A stretch of DNA of 60,478 nt, from assembly GCF_002272795.1 (NCBI RefSeq), contig NZ_MLAT01000010.1, positions 1 to 60,478 of the forward strand, in the 5' to 3' direction. The stretch is from Helicobacter sp. 13S00482-2. GTDB lineage: Bacteria > Campylobacterota > Campylobacteria > Campylobacterales > Helicobacteraceae. A model generated the notes under the pieces. It was given only the letters and a program-made list of their open reading frames with translations. It did not search any database and was not told the DNA's origin. This document shows, one piece after another, positions 19,142 through 26,268 of this stretch; within the stretch, counting starts at the first letter, position 1, and each line of letters starts with the position of its first letter. Made by a program: the position numbers and the translations under genes.

Positions 19142-19895
19142 TCATTGGGAGCATTGATATCGCTTTTACTCAAATGCTACCATCAATCTAGCGAACCCCA
19201 AAAGAGTCCTAAAAAGCCATTCAAATTAGCAAAGAAAATATTGGGATTGCCAATACAAAAGCGATTGAATATTTCTTTTCTTCTAGCAGGGCAAAATATC
19301 TTCTTGGGATTGAAATATAAAGTAAAATTTATTTTTACTAGCATCTATAATTTTGAAGCCCCAATCAAGAGAGATAGTCTAAAAGATGTTAGCTTCCAAA
19401 AGAAGAGCTATGATTTGCAAAGAAGTATCCAAATACAAAAACAGTAAAAAAGAAAAACAAATTAAGAAATCAATAAGCCAACACAAGAGATAAATTAGCA
19501 CATTGAAGAAAATCAAATCATTCTAGATAGAAAACAATAAGATAAGGTAGATTATCAAGGTTGTCTTTTTGAAGAAGAATTTTTGTTTTCAAGTAACTGT
19601 TCTAATATAAGAAGATTCTAAAGCTTTAGAATTATTTTTTAAAATTTTTTATCATGTGTATGAATTTATCTTTGCTTCTTTTAGAGAAAATATCAAAGCT
19701 AAAAGATACCTCATAGGGTCTTTAAAATTCAGAATCTTAAAAACAAATGAAATTCAAAAGAGTATCCATAAGAAGTTCTTTAAATAAATCCTAACAGAAT
19801 CTCAAAACATCTGATTTTTAAAATTAAATAAGACCTCCTCTGTTAGTCACCCGATTAAGTTGTAGTTATATTGTCAATGCGAATAGAGAGGAGGA

Positions 19896-19906
19896 GGGGG
19901 GGGGGG
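19896..19906 (+). repeat. Poly-G tract, 11 G
   Basis: Eleven consecutive G residues preceded by GAGGAGGA. Homopolymeric G tracts in Helicobacter and Campylobacter change length by slipped-strand mispairing and drive phase variation, or serve as targets of the sRNA RepG. CCTCCTCT at 19834-19841 can pair with AGAGGAGG at 19887-19894. No intact gene contains or directly follows the tract. Confidence 0.8.
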
Positions 19907-20460
19907 ATAGTATGCTGCGAAAAGTAATGTTTTAAAATCTCAATTAATTTAAAATAACATTACTGGTTCAATAACATTATCTATCCAAAATGATCTGAAG
20001 TTTCAAGCAGATGAAATATCTCAAAAAGATAGATTCAATACTCTCTTAAGGGATATTTAAAATCTGAATAAAGAGTAACTATAATCTATAATAATTTAAA
20101 ATAAAATATTTATTTAAATTAAAAAATAAAAATATATTAGATATAAGATGAAATATTTTCTAATATAAAACTTAATTGATAATATTAAAATTTAGGATTT
20201 AATATTCAAATTTATTTTTTAAAAAAATGGAATTTATTGGGATAATTGTTTTTCATAGAACAAATCATTAGAGCTAGAATTATTTTTAAATTCGGAGAGA
20301 TAATCTTAGAATTAATGGATTTAAAAAGAAATTAAAAAGAGCATTGATATTTCTAGAATCAAACCTTGTTAAGGTCAATGAGATTTATTTACAAAAGAAT
20401 AGGAGAGTTCTCCTTATTTGATAGGATGCCACTTTTGGTAATTAATCTCCATATTTGTAT

Positions 20461-20470
20461 GGGGGGGGGG
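20461..20470 (+). repeat. Poly-G tract, 10 G
   Basis: Ten consecutive G residues in the space downstream of motB (78 bases beyond its stop on the other strand). As with the first tract 555 bases away, no intact gene carries it. On the minus strand it would be a C tract in the motB 3' untranslated region. Confidence 0.8.
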
Positions 20471-20547
20471 TAACCAAAAATCAGAGGAGAAATTTTCTAA
20501 AATTATTTTATTTAAAAAATATGGAAAATACATATTGATTGGATCAA

Positions 20548-21327
20548 TTATTTGTGTTTATTTTTATCCAGAATGGATTTTACTTGCTCAAGACTATTTG
20601 GATTTGTGGAGAGATAGATTTCTACGCGATTATTTTTAAGTTTATTTTCAATGCTATTGTTAGGAGCAATTGGCTTGTATTCACCATAAGATGAAAAGGA
20701 AAGTTGGTTAGGTGAAATACCATTTTGTATTAATGCTCTCATTACTCTTGCGGCCCTACTTGCTGCAAGTTCGTAATGATCTTTAAAATCAGAAGTTTTA
20801 CTCAATGGAGAATTGTCGGTATAACCCCTAACATCTATCATTACTTGAGGAGGGAGTTTTTTAATAATCTGTGCAATTCTTTTAATGTACATCATCATAT
20901 CGCTATTGGCAATTTCTGAGCTTCCTTCTTTAAATAAAAGATTTGCAGGAAGTCTAAGAGTTGTACCTTGCTCTATTTGCTCTAAAATACCTCCTTCTTC
21001 GGTCATATCTTCAAGCTGGGCAACATTTTCTATCGACATTGAAGAGGAGTTTTGATCAGATTGTTGGATTTTCTCTCCTTCTGTTTGTTCAGATTGTTCG
21101 CCTGGATTTGGAGGTATGGGTAAGACAGGTTGAAGAGTTTCGGGTTTGGCAGTGGAGTCAAAAATTTTTATAAACTCAACTTTTAGAGCTTCAAGCTTTG
21201 CTTTATTTGTAGCGGAAATAGCATAAAGGGCAATGAAAAGTGCGAGTAGCAAAGACAAAAAGTCAGCATAGGGAACTGCCCATTTTTCTCCTGCGGGACA
21301 TTCTTGTGCTTTTTTCTTTTTTGACAT
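20548..21327 (-). CDS. motB: Flagellar motor stator protein MotB
   Basis: Together with MotA it forms the proton-conducting stator anchored to peptidoglycan. A single N-terminal membrane helix carries the proton-accepting Asp, D22 in PYADFLSLLLALF. A low-complexity Gln/Pro/Glu linker follows (about residues 55-110), then an OmpA-type peptidoglycan-binding domain with VMIDVRGYTDNSPL and SRAARVMRALIQNGI. 259 residues is typical for Helicobacter. It lies 10 bases after motA on the same strand. Confidence 0.97.
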   Translation of the reverse strand: MSKKKKAQECPAGEKWAVPYADFLSLLLALFIALYAISATNKAKLEALKVEFIKIFDSTAKPETLQPVLPIPPNPGEQSEQTEGEKIQQSDQNSSSMSIENVAQLEDMTEEGGILEQIEQGTTLRLPANLLFKEGSSEIANSDMMMYIKRIAQIIKKLPPQVMIDVRGYTDNSPLSKTSDFKDHYELAASRAARVMRALIQNGISPNQLSFSSYGEYKPIAPNNSIENKLKNNRVEIYLSTNPNSLEQVKSILDKNKHK

Positions 21328-21337
21328 TTAATTTTCT

Positions 21338-22108
21338 TTATTCAAATTGTGAAATTTTGGGCTCATCAGGCCCCAAGAAACTGAGTAATTTTGCCTCCAA
21401 ACTTCTAGGATTATCGCCATTAGCAATTCCTATGATACCTTCTAGGGCAACAATTTTTTCTTTCACAATGTCTTTTGATTTTGCCTTGAGTTTATTACCC
21501 CAAGGACCAAATATAGCATAACTACACATAATCCCTGTAACTGTGGCGGTGAATGCACCAGCTATACCTGCGGCCATCTCTGCTGGGTTATCAAGTTTTT
21601 GGAGTGCCAACATTAAACCCATAACCGCTCCAACAAGTCCAAAGGTAGGAGCTGACTCTCCAGCAATAATCCAGTAATGTGCTGCACCATGATAATACTC
21701 TTCAAGCTCTTCTATCTGAACTTCCATATCTTCTCTGACAGACTTCGCATCTTTACCATCAATAATCATTGATAAGGCTTCTCTAGTAAAATCATCTTCT
21801 ATCTGTGCAGCTTTTGCTTCTAAAGAGAGTACGCCATCTCTCCTAGCCAAAGTGGCAAATTCTACAAGTTGCCTAATGGTAGTATTTAGATTGATTTTTG
21901 ATCCAAGAAATACAATTTTAAGTTCCTTGTAGCCAGCTTTCACAAAACGAGCGTGCGTACCTGTCATAGCCGAGAATAAAGTCGTTGGAACAATAATAAT
22001 AACGGAGCTTAAATGGACAATGTGTAGCGGATTCCCACCTTCTAAAATATCTCCAAGAGAGATTGCAGAGAGTGCAAGAATCATACCTAATAAAGTCGAG
22101 AGATCCAT
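21338..22108 (-). CDS. motA: Flagellar motor stator protein MotA
   Basis: Four-helix inner-membrane stator subunit that converts proton flow into torque through its cytoplasmic loop. The loop retains charged residues between helices 2 and 3 (about residues 60-150: RQLVEFATLARRDGVLSLEA, ELEEYYHGAAH). The last two helices are APTFGLVGAVMGLMLAL and AFTATVTGIMCSYAI. 256 residues. It is the first gene of motAB. The JAMM gene ends 60 bases upstream on the same strand, so read-through from that operon is possible. Confidence 0.97.
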   Translation of the reverse strand: MDLSTLLGMILALSAISLGDILEGGNPLHIVHLSSVIIIVPTTLFSAMTGTHARFVKAGYKELKIVFLGSKINLNTTIRQLVEFATLARRDGVLSLEAKAAQIEDDFTREALSMIIDGKDAKSVREDMEVQIEELEEYYHGAAHYWIIAGESAPTFGLVGAVMGLMLALQKLDNPAEMAAGIAGAFTATVTGIMCSYAIFGPWGNKLKAKSKDIVKEKIVALEGIIGIANGDNPRSLEAKLLSFLGPDEPKISQFE

Positions 22109-22168
22109 AGTCTATCCATCTTCTATTTTATTTTGAAACCATTATAACTAAAATAATCGGGATTTTTT

Positions 22169-22582
22169 TTAATTTTTTATTCCTTCTTCATAAATCTTTT
22201 TTTCTTTAAATCTGAACGATTTAATTTTAGGTTCTTCATCTAGGAGAGATATTATGATATAGCTTTGCGTACTAGTGTACATATATTTTATATCTTCATC
22301 TGATGGATATGCTATTGAATGGGGATGAGAATGAAATATTCCGACAATATCAAGATTCTCTTTTTTTGATTTGATTAAAGCTTCTAGTTGTTCTTCAGGA
22401 GAAAACATAAAAAAATTTTGTCGATTTTTGTGTGTATTGGTCATTTTGAATATTTGTTTGATTGTATTTTGATCTGTTGGCATATCATACAACCCAAATA
22501 AATAACCACAACATTCATTCGGAAAATTGGATTTTGCATAGGTAATGATTTCTTCAGCAAGTGATTTTTTTAAAATCATCAT
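22169..22582 (-). CDS. JAMM/MPN+ metallopeptidase, 137 aa
   Basis: A complete JAMM zinc-peptidase signature is visible: catalytic E23 in NECCG, ligands H84 and H86 in FHSHP, S94 and D97 in SDED, exactly the HxH-x7-S-x2-D spacing. In bacteria such stand-alone JAMM proteins act with E1-like enzymes and ubiquitin-like sulphur carriers, for example releasing cysteine from CysO or processing the carrier C-terminus. Its start overlaps the stop of the E1-like gene by 4 bases, so the two are translated together. I do not recall this gene in the same place in H. pylori. The substrate here is unknown, and no ThiS/MoaD-like carrier gene is in the window. Confidence 0.9.
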   Translation of the reverse strand: MMILKKSLAEEIITYAKSNFPNECCGYLFGLYDMPTDQNTIKQIFKMTNTHKNRQNFFMFSPEEQLEALIKSKKENLDIVGIFHSHPHSIAYPSDEDIKYMYTSTQSYIIISLLDEEPKIKSFRFKEKKIYEEGIKN

Positions 22583-23358
22583 TGTGGATAGTCTTTAAGT
22601 TCTTTGATAGCATTGTTTCCACATATGCGACATTCTGGATTTTTGGATACTTTTATTTTGCGAAAATCCATTGTTTTTGCATCTACCATTAGAAGATTAT
22701 TAGTAATTAAATCACCGATATTGAGTAAAAATTTTATCGTTTCTGCAGCTTGAATACAGCCTATTAATCCTGGAATGACTCCAAATAAACCAGCTCTAAA
22801 AATAGGGTTTAGTTCTGTTGGTGGAGGGGCATCAAACGCACAAGCAAAACAAGCGGTTTTATGTGGAAGGATAGTCATTGTCTGCCCTCTATATTTTAAG
22901 ATACCTGCGTGAGAGTAGGGTTTGTTTGCCAAAACACAAGCATCATTGATAAGAAATTTTGCGGCAAAATTATCTGTAGCATCAATCACAAAATCATAAT
23001 CTTGAATTATTTTAATAGCGTTTGAAGAAGTGAATTTTTCAAAATAAGTATGAACTTCTACTTCTGGATTGATTGCGTTCATCCTTATTTTAGCAGATCT
23101 AGTTTTTGGATGTGATATTTCTTCTGTGGTATGAATGATTTGTCTTTGTAGATTGCTTATCTCTACGATGTCAAAATCTAAAATACCGATTTTACCCACT
23201 CCTGCTGCTGCTAAATACATAGCATTTGGAGAACCAAGACCACCAGCTCCTATAATAAGAACACTTGATTGGAGAAGTTTTTCTTGACCTTCTTCGCCTA
23301 CATCTTCAAGCATTGTATGCCTTAAATAACGTTCTTTTTGGTTTTGAGTTAGTTTCAT
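22579..23358 (-). CDS. E1-like adenylyltransferase of the ThiF/MoeB/HesA family
   Basis: Activates the C-terminal glycine of a ubiquitin-like sulphur carrier as acyl-adenylate. The ATP site GAGGLGS occupies residues 37-43, followed by D61-x-D63, NLQRQ with the catalytic Arg near 72, K85 and the Mg-binding DATDN (126-130). Two CxxC pairs (C170/C173 and C243/C246) form the structural zinc site, and C201 in GLIGCIQAAE lies in the usual cysteine-loop region. 259 residues with no rhodanese domain is MoeB/ThiF size. H. pylori has a counterpart next to motA (recalled as HP0814). Whether the partner is ThiS, MoaD or another carrier cannot be told. Confidence 0.93.
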   Translation of the reverse strand: MKLTQNQKERYLRHTMLEDVGEEGQEKLLQSSVLIIGAGGLGSPNAMYLAAAGVGKIGILDFDIVEISNLQRQIIHTTEEISHPKTRSAKIRMNAINPEVEVHTYFEKFTSSNAIKIIQDYDFVIDATDNFAAKFLINDACVLANKPYSHAGILKYRGQTMTILPHKTACFACAFDAPPPTELNPIFRAGLFGVIPGLIGCIQAAETIKFLLNIGDLITNNLLMVDAKTMDFRKIKVSKNPECRICGNNAIKELKDYPQ

Positions 23359-23369
23359 TTTTTATCCTT

Positions 23370-23981
23370 TTAAATTCTTTGGATCCATAGATCTACGTTT
23401 TTTTGTTCTTGAAATAAAGACGTGCTCTGACCGTGACCAGGATAAATGATTTTATCAACATCTGATTGAATTTGTTGAAATCTTTTCAGAGATTCTTTCA
23501 TGTCAGAAGGATTTGAATATGGAAAATCATATCTGCCAATGGAGCGATAAAATACAAAATCTCCACTAAAAATTATATTATCTATTTCTATGATTGAGCA
23601 CCCTGGAGTGTGGCCAGGTAGATGGTGGTATTTTATTTGATAATCAGAGACTTTGATTAAAGAGGTAGATTTGTATCCTTCAATTATATTGTCAGGGTTG
23701 CAAGGTTTTAGACCTGTTCTAAAACAGTCTGTTTTTAACATAAAAACATCTTCTTTTGGGCAATAAATTGGAACATTTGGGAGATGAGATTTTAAATCCG
23801 CTAAACTCCAAATATGATCATAATGCCCATGTGTTATGAGTATAGCAAGGGGGTTCTTTGTATTCTCTAGCACCCAAGCTGTAGCTTCAATTCCAGGATC
23901 TATGATAAATTCACCACTTGAGTTACTGTAAATATAGCAATTAGTCTGAGGTTCTCCAAAGGCTTTTACTAGGAGTTTCAT
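23370..23981 (-). CDS. MBL-fold metallo-hydrolase (glyoxalase II-like)
   Basis: A metallo-beta-lactamase fold hydrolase of 203 residues, with the dinuclear metal motif THGHYDH (H51, H53, D55, H56), further ligands in HLPGHTPGC and SGDFVFYRSIGR, and a final His in IYPGHG. This short single-domain form includes glyoxalase II-like thioesterases and uncharacterised hydrolases. It is the first gene of a three-gene unit (MBL, E1-like, JAMM) with 11 bases to the next start. The conserved pairing with a sulphur-carrier E1 suggests a thioester or persulphide substrate, which is inference only. Confidence 0.92.
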   Translation of the reverse strand: MKLLVKAFGEPQTNCYIYSNSSGEFIIDPGIEATAWVLENTKNPLAILITHGHYDHIWSLADLKSHLPNVPIYCPKEDVFMLKTDCFRTGLKPCNPDNIIEGYKSTSLIKVSDYQIKYHHLPGHTPGCSIIEIDNIIFSGDFVFYRSIGRYDFPYSNPSDMKESLKRFQQIQSDVDKIIYPGHGQSTSLFQEQKNVDLWIQRI

Positions 23982-24084
23982 TATGGTTATTCCCTTTTTT
24001 CCTTATGCTTTTTATGCTTAGAGCAAACGCTTCATTGTAACTAATATTAACCTAATATTTTATTAAACATTCAGGGAAAAATAG

Positions 24085-24090
24085 TACAAT
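24085..24090 (+). promoter_or_regulatory. -10 box of the small ORF/methyltransferase unit
   Basis: TACAAT in the context ATAGTACAATCC, 51 bases upstream of the 39-codon gene. Confidence 0.45.
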
Positions 24091-24140
24091 CCTCGGAAAT
24101 ATTATGTTGTGAAATTATAAGGATAACGAGGTATTTGATA

Positions 24141-24260
24141 ATGATTACGGTAGAGACAACATGGACTAAAAAAATTTATTTTATTACTAAGGATGATTTT
24201 AAGAATAAAAAGTTTTTTGAGGGTTTTAGGCATTCATATAAGGATTGTGAGAAGTTATGA
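24141..24260 (+). CDS. Small protein, 39 aa, upstream of and coupled to the methyltransferase
   Basis: ATG 24141 is preceded by AAGGATAACGAGG. The product is MITVETTWTKKIYFITKDDF, a short Lys/Phe-rich stretch and CEKL, without membrane segment. It ends in an ATGA that is also the start of the methyltransferase gene, so its translation is probably coupled to it. It is short for a domain and I do not recognise it. A conserved small partner protein is as likely as a leader peptide. Confidence 0.6.
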   Translation: MITVETTWTKKIYFITKDDFKNKKFFEGFRHSYKDCEKL

Positions 24261-25255
24261 TTAATTTTTCTTCTTATATGAATGAGTGGCTTTATGGTAA
24301 AAATGGTTATTATCGTGGTGCCATCATTGGTAAAGCTGGAGATTTTTATACTTCTGTATCAGCAACTAAGATTTTTGGTGGGGTAATTGCTTGGCATATT
24401 GTGAAACTTTTAGAGAAAGAAAGGTTAAATTTACCACTTAAGATTATTGAAATAGGTGCGGATAAGGGCTATTTAATAGGAGATGTGACTCAGTTTTTAT
24501 ATTCATTATCAACTGGCGTGATACAGGAATCTGAATTTATTACGATTGAGCCACTTTTAGAGTTGCAAAAAATTCAAAAGCAGACTTTTTTACAACAAAC
24601 AGGATATGAGCTTCAAGCTTATGAAAAGATTGAAGATATAAAATTGGACAAAGATGATAGTGTTTTTATATTTTCCAATGAGCTTTTTGATTCTTTTGTT
24701 TGCGAAGTTATTGATGAATCAAAAATGATTTATGTAGATAACCATAGGGTAATTTGGAGAAATATGTCTTCGGAAATAAATTCTTTGGCAAAAAAATATG
24801 GTATTTTCAAAGGAGAGATACCCATTGGATTAGAAAATTTTGCTTTATCTTTAATGCATACTCTACAGGATTGCAAAAAATGGGAATTTTTAAGTTTTGA
24901 TTATGGACAATGGGAAGCTAGAAATGATGTTAATTTGAGAATTTATCAAAAGCATCAGGTTAAAAACTTTTTAGAAATTACAGATGAATTGGGAAATTTT
25001 TATCAAAACTCTGATATCACTTATGATGTGAATTTTTCTTTGATAGATAGAATTTTTACAAATTTTGATGCAGAAAGAGTATTCTACGGTACTCAGGCAA
25101 AAGCTATGTTGGAAATGGGAGTTTTGGAATTGCTTGAACAATTCTCTGAAAACGTTAGCTATGAAACATATTTGAGAGAAGTTGGAAAGATAAAGCCCCT
25201 TATCAGTCCAACAGGGTTAGGAGGGAGATTTCAAGCTATAAGGTTTCGTGGATAG
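24257..25255 (+). CDS. SAM-dependent methyltransferase of the MidA/NDUFAF7 (DUF185) family
   Basis: The family includes the mitochondrial arginine methyltransferase NDUFAF7, which acts on a complex I subunit. Motifs seen are the N-terminal GDFYTSVSATKIFGGVIA (residues about 27-44), the SAM-binding IIEIGADKGYL (about 70-80), IFSNELFDSF (about 135-144) with the family NE-hDA-like signature, and the late FDYGQWEAR. 332 residues is shorter than most members (about 360-380). Helicobacter has an unusual complex I, so a role in its assembly is conceivable but not shown. The gene follows the 39-codon ORF with a 4-base overlap and is convergent with hsrA. Confidence 0.85.
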   Translation: MINFSSYMNEWLYGKNGYYRGAIIGKAGDFYTSVSATKIFGGVIAWHIVKLLEKERLNLPLKIIEIGADKGYLIGDVTQFLYSLSTGVIQESEFITIEPLLELQKIQKQTFLQQTGYELQAYEKIEDIKLDKDDSVFIFSNELFDSFVCEVIDESKMIYVDNHRVIWRNMSSEINSLAKKYGIFKGEIPIGLENFALSLMHTLQDCKKWEFLSFDYGQWEARNDVNLRIYQKHQVKNFLEITDELGNFYQNSDITYDVNFSLIDRIFTNFDAERVFYGTQAKAMLEMGVLELLEQFSENVSYETYLREVGKIKPLISPTGLGGRFQAIRFRG

Positions 25256-25271
25256 TTTTTAGCGATGTGAT

Positions 25272-25949
25272 TTATTCTTCGGCTTGTTTTGGATAACAGA
25301 ATCTATAACCTCTCCGACGAACTGTTTCTACAGTCGAAATATTGAGTGGTTTATCCATTTTTTGTCTGATTTGGTTGATTGCAACTTCAATAACATTTGG
25401 TGTTACCAGTTCAGGTTCTTCCCAAATAGCATCAAGAAGTTGTTCTTTTGATACAATCTGATCCCTATGTCTTGCTAAATGTGTAAGAACTTCAAATGGT
25501 TTGCCTTTGACTTCAATTTCTTTTCCTTTGTAGGTTATTTTTTCTTCATCAGGATTGATAATCAAGTCTTCTATCTCAATTAAGCTTGAACCCCAAAATC
25601 TCAGTCTAGCCTCGATTCTAGCAAGTAATACACTCATATCAAATGGTTTTGCTATAAAGTCGTCTGCACCAGCTTTAAAGGCATCTACCTCTTCTTCAGG
25701 CTTATGCTTTTGAGCTAGCACAATAACAGGAACACGAGGATACTTTGATTTGATATGAGGGATAATATTTGTAGCTTCACCATCACGAAGTTTAGCATTG
25801 CTAAGTACTAGATCGTAATTTCTGATACTGATAAAATATTCTCCATCTTTTAGGTTTTCGGCCATATCTGTTTGATAGCCATTTTTATTGAGGAACTCAG
25901 TAAGGGCTTTGCTGAGTTCGGAGTCATCTTCTATTATTAAAATACGCAT
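25272..25949 (-). CDS. hsrA: Orphan OmpR-family response regulator HsrA (HP1043-like)
   Basis: HsrA is an essential Helicobacter transcription regulator that works without a histidine kinase. The C-terminal winged-helix half (from about residue 120: ITYKGKEIEVKGKPFEVLTH, RHRDQIVSKEQLLDAIWEEP, TVETVRRRGYRFCYP) is nearly what I remember of HP1043. The receiver keeps the acidic pair D8/D9 and a Lys near 102, but the phospho-acceptor position is N51 (LVLSNAKLRDGEA), so phosphorylation at that site is impossible. 225 residues. The upstream region carries a minus-strand -10 at 25993-25998 and, divergently, the RepG-like RNA, an arrangement also recalled from H. pylori. No sensor gene is nearby. Confidence 0.95.
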   Translation of the reverse strand: MRILIIEDDSELSKALTEFLNKNGYQTDMAENLKDGEYFISIRNYDLVLSNAKLRDGEATNIIPHIKSKYPRVPVIVLAQKHKPEEEVDAFKAGADDFIAKPFDMSVLLARIEARLRFWGSSLIEIEDLIINPDEEKITYKGKEIEVKGKPFEVLTHLARHRDQIVSKEQLLDAIWEEPELVTPNVIEVAINQIRQKMDKPLNISTVETVRRRGYRFCYPKQAEE

Positions 25950-25992
25950 CTACTATCCTTGAGCTTAAAGTTTAATATTTTTAAATCCCGCT

Positions 25993-25998
25993 ATTATA
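25993..25998 (-). promoter_or_regulatory. -10 box of hsrA
   Basis: TATAAT on the minus strand (context GTTATAATAGCGGG), 44 bases before the hsrA start codon. Confidence 0.6.
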
Positions 25999-26079
25999 AC
26001 ATAGTTTTAGATTATTTTAAACGAAAATAATACCTAATATTTTTATACCATCATTATCCTATTGTATACTTTTTCATTA

Positions 26080-26085
26080 TACAAT
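26080..26085 (+). promoter_or_regulatory. -10 box of the RepG-like RNA
   Basis: TACAAT in ATTATACAATGCC. A start about 7 bases downstream (near 26092) would place the first hairpin directly at the 5' end of the transcript. Confidence 0.5.
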
Positions 26086-26091
26086 GCCTTT

Positions 26092-26190
26092 AGCCAAATC
26101 TTTAAATATTCAAGATTTGGTTAGATGTGCACGGTAGAGCAACCTCCCCTCCTTCTCTACTTTTATTGCACATCGACTCCTTTTTGTTTT
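26092..26190 (+). ncRNA. repG: RepG-like small RNA divergent from hsrA
   Basis: RepG of H. pylori is a small RNA encoded divergently from the hsrA orthologue. It uses a C/U-rich terminator loop to bind homopolymeric G repeats in mRNA leaders (tlpB). Here the same position holds two hairpins. The first is CCAAATCTT / AAGATTTGG (26094-26120, perfect 9-bp stem). The second has an outer stem GATGTGCA (26124-26131) / TGCACATC (26167-26174), an inner GTAGAG / CTCTAC and a loop AACCTCCCCTCCTT, followed by CTCCTTTTTGTTTTG. The second hairpin is thus a terminator with a C/U-rich loop complementary to G-rich runs. Length is about 90-100 nt. Identification rests on position and architecture. Confidence 0.7.
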
Positions 26191-26221
26191 GTTAAGTTTA
26201 TAAAATATTATTATTTTTATT

Positions 26222-26248
26222 AACCATCACTCAATGTGGGTGGTGGTT
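26222..26248 (-). terminator. Terminator hairpin of flgL
   Basis: Stem AACCATCAC / GTGGTGGTT (one G-T pair) 20 bases beyond the flgL stop. In the minus direction the sequence after the stem is AATAAAAATAATAATATTTT. Confidence 0.55.
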
Positions 26249-26268
26249 ATCTTTTCAAGCAAGTTTAA

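Larger units (their letters stand above)
19142..20547. other. 1.4-kb gene-poor AT-rich region with two poly-G tracts and remnants
   Basis: No intact gene is supported. Plus-strand pieces of former coding sequence include NIGIANTKAIEYFFSSRAKY (about 19235-19300), DSKALELFFKIFYHVYEFIF continuing to a stop near 19787 (about 19615-19787), and NITGSITLSIQNDLKFQADE (about 19960-20060, stop after RFNTLLRDI). A 100-codon plus frame at 19145-19447 lacks a ribosome binding site and family resemblance, and I do not call it. The two G tracts are listed separately. The region separates the bioV side from the mot operon. Confidence 0.5.

Noticed and set aside
19145-19447. 100-codon plus-strand frame in the decayed zone
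   Set aside because: No ribosome binding site, no family resemblance, and another frame in the same stretch (IANTKAIEYFFSSRAKY) looks more like former coding sequence.
19834-19906. CRISPR-like or insertion-sequence ends around the G11 tract
   Set aside because: Only a single 8-bp inverted pair, with no repeats of regular spacing, transposase or target duplication.
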